8,779 bases of DNA, taken from Paludibacteraceae bacterium (GTDB taxonomy: Bacteria; Bacteroidota; Bacteroidia; Bacteroidales; Paludibacteraceae). Positions 6,336-8,779 of this stretch are shown piece after piece (the first letter of the stretch is position 1; each line of letters begins with the position of its first letter). The notes under the pieces are model-generated. The model saw only the letters and a list, made by a program, of their open reading frames with translations. It had not been told where the DNA came from and did not search any database. The translations under genes were made by a program, and so were the position numbers. The stretch is from NCBI GenBank assembly GCA_017550055.1, contig JAFYMM010000199.1, positions 1 to 8,779 on the forward strand. Reading direction: 5' to 3'.

Positions 6336-7058
6336 ATGGGACAAAAAACTAATCCAATTAGCAACCGCCTCGGTATCATTCGCGGTTGGGATTCTAACTG
6401 GTACGGTGGTGATAACTACGGTGATACACTTCTCGAAGATAGCAAGATTCGTAAATATCTTAACGCCCGTCTTGCAAAAGCCAGTCTTTCAAGAATCATT
6501 ATTGAACGTACACTTAAACTTGTTACTATCACAGTCTGCACTGCTCGCCCTGGTTTAATTATCGGTAAGGGTGGACAAGAAGTTGACAAGTTGAAAGAAG
6601 AACTGAAGAAAATTACTGATAAAGATGTTCAAATCAATATCTTTGAAGTAAAACGCCCTGACCTAGATGCTGTTATCGTAGCTAACAACATCGCTCGCCA
6701 AGTCGAAGGCAAAATTGCTTACCGCCGTGCTGTTAAGATGGCTATCGCTTCTACAATGCGTATGGGTGCTGAAGGTATCAAAGTGCAAGTTTCTGGCCGT
6801 TTGAACGGTGCTGAAATGGCTCGCTCAGAAATGTATAAAGAAGGTCGTACACCTCTTCATACTTTCCGTGCAGATATCGACTACTGCCACGCAGAAGCTT
6901 TGACTAAAGTTGGTCTTATCGGTATTAAAGTTTGGATCTGTCGCGGAGAAGTGTATGGTAAACGTGATCTCGCTCCACAATTTACCAACGCTAAAGAAAA
7001 TAACCGTGGTGGAAACGACAACAAAGGTCGTAAGAACTTCAGAAATAAAAAGAAATAA
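6336..7058 (+). CDS. rpsC: 30S ribosomal protein S3
   Basis: uS3 is a 30S head protein at the mRNA entry channel, where it has helicase and mRNA-clamping roles. The 240-residue length is normal. The N-terminal part starts MGQKTNPISNRLGIIRGWDS. A type II KH domain follows, with the GXXG loop GKGG at residues 77-80. The C-terminal domain contains the signature GRLNGAEMAR from residue 154, then EGRTPLHTFRADIDY and the conserved WICRGEVYGKRD. The last 20 or so residues, rich in Asn, Arg and Lys, form a low-complexity basic tail that varies among species. It ends in tandem TAATAG. No SD precedes the start, and the 5-nt gap to rplV suggests coupling. Confidence 0.98.
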   Translation: MGQKTNPISNRLGIIRGWDSNWYGGDNYGDTLLEDSKIRKYLNARLAKASLSRIIIERTLKLVTITVCTARPGLIIGKGGQEVDKLKEELKKITDKDVQINIFEVKRPDLDAVIVANNIARQVEGKIAYRRAVKMAIASTMRMGAEGIKVQVSGRLNGAEMARSEMYKEGRTPLHTFRADIDYCHAEALTKVGLIGIKVWICRGEVYGKRDLAPQFTNAKENNRGGNDNKGRKNFRNKKK

Positions 7059-7066
7059 TAGAAACG

Positions 7067-7085
7067 AATTTGAATTTTACAAATT
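7067..7085 (+). other. Small AT-rich hairpin abutting the rplP start
   Basis: AATTTG (7067-7072) and CAAATT (7080-7085) are perfect reverse complements around a seven-base loop, and the hairpin ends directly at the rplP ATG. It resembles the hairpin before fusA. The stem is weak and short, so chance is a fair explanation. Any role in limiting initiation is inference. Confidence 0.3.
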
Positions 7086-7517
7086 ATGTTACAACCTAAA
7101 AAGACAAAATTCAGAAGACAGCAAAAAGGGCGTATGAAAGGTAACGCTCAAAGAGGAAATCAGCTGGCATTCGGTTCTTTCGGTATCAAATCGTTACAGT
7201 CTAAATGGATCACTGGTCGTCAAATTGAAGCTGCCCGTATCGCTGTAACTCGTTATATGCAACGTCAAGGTCAAATTTGGATCCGTATCTTCCCAGATAA
7301 ACCTATTACTAAAAAACCAGCCGAAGTGCGTATGGGTAAAGGTAAAGGTTCTCCAGAAGGTTTCGTAGCTCCAGTGACTCCCGGAAGAATGATTATTGAG
7401 GTAGAAGGTGTATCTTTCGATATCGCTAAAGAAGCTTTGCGTCTCGCAGCTCAAAAACTACCTGTGACTACTAAGTTCGTCGTTCGTCGCGACTATGATG
7501 CAACTCAAAACGTATAA
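7086..7517 (+). CDS. rplP: 50S ribosomal protein L16
   Basis: uL16 is a late-assembly 50S protein that lies against A-site tRNA near the peptidyl transferase centre. The 143-residue product begins MLQPKKTKFRRQQKGRMKG, the normal N-terminus. It holds the family signatures around ITGRQIEAARIAVTRYMQR (42-60) and EVRMGKGKG (80-88). Arg82 corresponds by alignment to E. coli Arg81, which is hydroxylated there by an oxygenase; whether that happens here cannot be told. The upstream gap of 27 nt holds the small hairpin described separately and no SD. The gene ends in tandem TAATAA, whose last bases also form the SD of rpmC. Confidence 0.98.
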   Translation: MLQPKKTKFRRQQKGRMKGNAQRGNQLAFGSFGIKSLQSKWITGRQIEAARIAVTRYMQRQGQIWIRIFPDKPITKKPAEVRMGKGKGSPEGFVAPVTPGRMIIEVEGVSFDIAKEALRLAAQKLPVTTKFVVRRDYDATQNV

Positions 7518-7518
7518 T

Positions 7519-7524
7519 AAGGAG
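7519..7524 (+). promoter_or_regulatory. Canonical Shine-Dalgarno for rpmC
   Basis: AAGGAG ends 7 nt before the rpmC ATG and overlaps the second of two tandem stops of rplP. Its spacing and its overlap with a stop are nearly identical to the rplW site. Neighbouring genes lack such a motif. Confidence 0.75.
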
Positions 7525-7531
7525 ATAGGAT

Positions 7532-7729
7532 ATGAAAACAAGAGAAATTAAAGAACTTACAACTGCGGAAATTCAAGACCGCTTGGTAGCTGAAAAAGAG
7601 AACCTCACTAAAATGACTCTCAATCACGCTATTTCTCCACTTGACAATCCTGCTCTTATTAGAGAAACTCGTCGCACAATCGCTAGATTGGCTACAGAAT
7701 TACGTCAACGTGAACTTAACCAACAATAA
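7532..7729 (+). CDS. rpmC: 50S ribosomal protein L29
   Basis: uL29 is a small 50S protein next to L23 at the peptide tunnel exit, where it contributes to the docking surface for trigger factor and SRP. The 65-residue product is the expected two-helix hairpin. Helix one covers about residues 8-34 (LTTAEIQDRLVAEKENLTKM). Helix two carries the family signature region NPALIRETRRTIARLAT (39-55). The start has a strong SD and the gene ends in tandem TAATAG. rpsQ follows after 12 nt. Rich content of Glu, Arg and Lys fits an exposed helical rRNA-binding protein. Confidence 0.97.
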   Translation: MKTREIKELTTAEIQDRLVAEKENLTKMTLNHAISPLDNPALIRETRRTIARLATELRQRELNQQ

Positions 7730-7741
7730 TAGATTATCCAT

Positions 7742-7996
7742 ATGGAAAGAAATTTAAGAAAAGAACGTATTGGTGTTGTTTTCAGCAATAAAATGGATAA
7801 ATCCATTACTGTTGCTGTGAAATGGAAAGAAAAACACCCTATCTATGGTAAATTCGTTAATAAAACGAAGAAATTCCATGCTCACGACGAAAAAAATGAG
7901 TGCAATATTGGTGATACAGTACGCATCATGGAAACTCGTCCATTGAGCAAAACTAAAAGATGGAGATTAGTAGAAATCATCGAAAGAGCTAAGTAA
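7742..7996 (+). CDS. rpsQ: 30S ribosomal protein S17
   Basis: uS17 is a primary 16S rRNA-binding protein of the 30S body with an OB-fold. The 84-residue length is normal. It starts MERNLRKERIGVVFSNKMDK, with the first strand carrying the usual V-x-S-x-K-M-x-K-T/S pattern. It holds the S17 signature GDTVRIMETRPLSKTKRWRL at residues 57-76. No SD is seen; the 12-nt gap reads TAGATTATCCAT. The stop lies only 2 nt before the rplN start, so the two genes are likely coupled. Confidence 0.98.
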   Translation: MERNLRKERIGVVFSNKMDKSITVAVKWKEKHPIYGKFVNKTKKFHAHDEKNECNIGDTVRIMETRPLSKTKRWRLVEIIERAK

Positions 7997-7998
7997 TT

Positions 7999-8364
7999 AT
8001 GATACAACAAGAATCAAGACTTAAAGTAGCCGATAACTCTGGCGCAAAAGAAGTGCTCTGTATCCGCGTTCTTGGCGGTACTGGCAAGCGTTATGCTACC
8101 GTTGGCGATATCATCGTTGTTGCAGTTAAAAGTGCAATCCCTTCAGGTGATGTGAAAAAAGGTGCTGTATCTAAAGCGGTTGTAGTTCGTACTAAAAAAG
8201 AGATTCGTCGTACTGATGGCTCTTACATCCGTTTTGATGATAACGCTTGTGTATTGCTTAACAATGCCGGCGAAATTCGCGGTAGCCGTATCTTTGGTCC
8301 TGTAGCTCGCGAATTAAGAGCTACTAATATGAAAATTATTTCACTTGCACCTGAGGTGCTTTAA
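7999..8364 (+). CDS. rplN: 50S ribosomal protein L14
   Basis: uL14 is a 50S interface protein that forms bridges to the 30S subunit and is the landing site of the silencing factor RsfS. The product is 121 residues, and 120-123 is usual. It begins MIQQESRLKVADNSGAKEVL, which is the conserved L14 N-terminus. It contains the stretch VKSAIPSGDVKKGAVSKAVV and ends with the signature RIFGPVARELR (97-107) and ISLAPEVL. It follows rpsQ by 2 nt and lacks an SD, suggesting initiation coupled to rpsQ termination. It ends in tandem TAATAA. Confidence 0.98.
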   Translation: MIQQESRLKVADNSGAKEVLCIRVLGGTGKRYATVGDIIVVAVKSAIPSGDVKKGAVSKAVVVRTKKEIRRTDGSYIRFDDNACVLLNNAGEIRGSRIFGPVARELRATNMKIISLAPEVL

Positions 8365-8386
8365 TAACTTTCAAAATAGTTAAGCA

Positions 8387-8707
8387 ATGAGTAAATTACA
8401 CATAAAAAAAGGCGATATCGTTTTCGTTAACGCAGGTGAAGACAAAGGTAAAACAGGTCGCGTACTTGAAGTAATTGTCGATAAAAATCGCGCTATCGTT
8501 GAAGGTATCAATATGGTCTCTAAGAGCACCAAGCCTAACGCTAAAAATCCACAAGGTGGTATTGTGAAACAAGAAGCTGCTATTCATATCTCTAACCTTA
8601 ACGTAGTTGACCCTAAAACTGGTGCTGCAACTCGTATTGGTCGCAGAAAAAATGAAGCAGGTAAATTAGTTCGCTTCGCTAAAAAATCAGGGGAGGAAAT
8701 CAAGTAA
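8387..8707 (+). CDS. rplX: 50S ribosomal protein L24
   Basis: uL24 is one of the two proteins that initiate 50S assembly and binds the 5' part of 23S rRNA. The 106-residue product has the KOW motif near its start (IKKGDIVFVNAGEDKGKTGR, 6-25). The conserved segments IVEGINMVSKSTKPN and GGIVKQEAAIHISNL follow, then the basic end GRRKNEAGKLVRFAKKSG. Its last codons (Gly-Glu-Glu) contain GGGAGGA, which also serves as the SD for rplE. Its stop shares one base with the rplE start (TAATG). The 22-nt gap before it contains only a weak five-pair hairpin (8365-8369 with 8378-8382) and no SD. Confidence 0.97.
   Translation: MSKLHIKKGDIVFVNAGEDKGKTGRVLEVIVDKNRAIVEGINMVSKSTKPNAKNPQGGIVKQEAAIHISNLNVVDPKTGAATRIGRRKNEAGKLVRFAKKSGEEIK
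8691..8697 (+). promoter_or_regulatory. Shine-Dalgarno for rplE inside the end of rplX
   Basis: GGGAGGA contains the full GGAGG core, complementary to the 16S anti-SD core CCUCC. Its GGAGG ends 10 nt before the rplE ATG, slightly longer than ideal. It is formed by the Gly-Glu-Glu codons of rplX, using GGG where GGT dominates this cluster, which hints at selection for the motif. Confidence 0.6.
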
Positions 8708-8779
8708 TGAATACACAAAGCCTAAAACAAGATTATCAAGAACGTATCGTTCCTGCTTTAACCAAAGAATTTGGTTATA
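8707..8779 (+). CDS. rplE: 50S ribosomal protein L5, N-terminal part (cut by window edge)
   Basis: uL5 is a 50S central protuberance protein that binds 5S rRNA and contacts P-site tRNA. Only 24 codons are present. They read MNTQSLKQDYQERIVPALTK followed by EFGY, which matches the L5 N-terminus (family pattern L-K-x-x-Y-x-x-x-I-V-P-A-L) and the expected gene order rplN-rplX-rplE. The ATG overlaps the rplX stop by one base, and a strong SD lies within rplX. The remainder, and the rest of the spc operon, lies beyond the window. Confidence 0.95.
   Translation, partial: MNTQSLKQDYQERIVPALTKEFGY

Noticed and set aside
6910..7137. A 75-codon open frame spanning the end of rpsC and the start of rplP.
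   Set aside because: It overlaps two certain ribosomal genes in another frame, lacks an SD, and its translation resembles no known protein; it is a shadow.
1..8779. A novel accessory or defence system, mobile element or CRISPR array.
   Set aside because: The window is fully accounted for by the syntenic ribosomal-protein cluster, with no foreign genes, repeats or insertion boundaries.

Overview
This window is a continuous piece of the main ribosomal-protein gene cluster (str, S10 and the start of spc) of a bacterium in the phylum Bacteroidota, most likely order Bacteroidales. Four things point there. The gene order runs rpsG-fusA-rpsJ-rplC without a tuf gene. The proteins carry Bacteroidota-type sequences, such as the S7 N-terminus MRKATPKKRVVLPDP, the HPMGGGEGR motif in L2, the extended L22 N-terminus MGARKRLSAENRKEA and the near-standard Bacteroides-like S10. 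Most start codons have an A-rich stretch instead of a Shine-Dalgarno (SD) sequence. The DNA is moderately AT-rich, with the GGT/CGT/CTT codon preference expected of highly expressed genes. I cannot fix the genus.

Layout: all genes are on the + strand. Positions 25-2638 hold rpsG (S7) and fusA (EF-G). A 95-nt gap with a perfect 12-bp hairpin and a T-rich tail follows, then rpsJ (S10). Next comes the longest non-coding stretch (158 nt), with several small hairpins and a Bacteroidota-type promoter candidate overlapping the end of rpsJ. From 3198 to the end, thirteen genes are tightly packed with gaps of -1 to 48 nt: rplC, rplD, rplW, rplB, rpsS, rplV, rpsC, rplP, rpmC, rpsQ, rplN, rplX and the first 24 codons of rplE. 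No non-coding stretch exceeds 300 nt.

How the genes work together: every product is part of, or acts on, the ribosome. S7, S10, S19, S3 and S17 build the 30S subunit. L3, L4, L23, L2, L22, L16, L29, L14, L24 and L5 build the 50S subunit. EF-G drives translocation.

The coding content is ordinary and I see no new biological system, mobile element, CRISPR array or RNA gene. The points worth a second look are regulatory or lineage-specific: the two structured gaps that isolate rpsJ, canonical SD motifs before only rplW, rpmC and rplE, a codon-usage drop in the second half of rplD, and replaced residues in L2 and L3.
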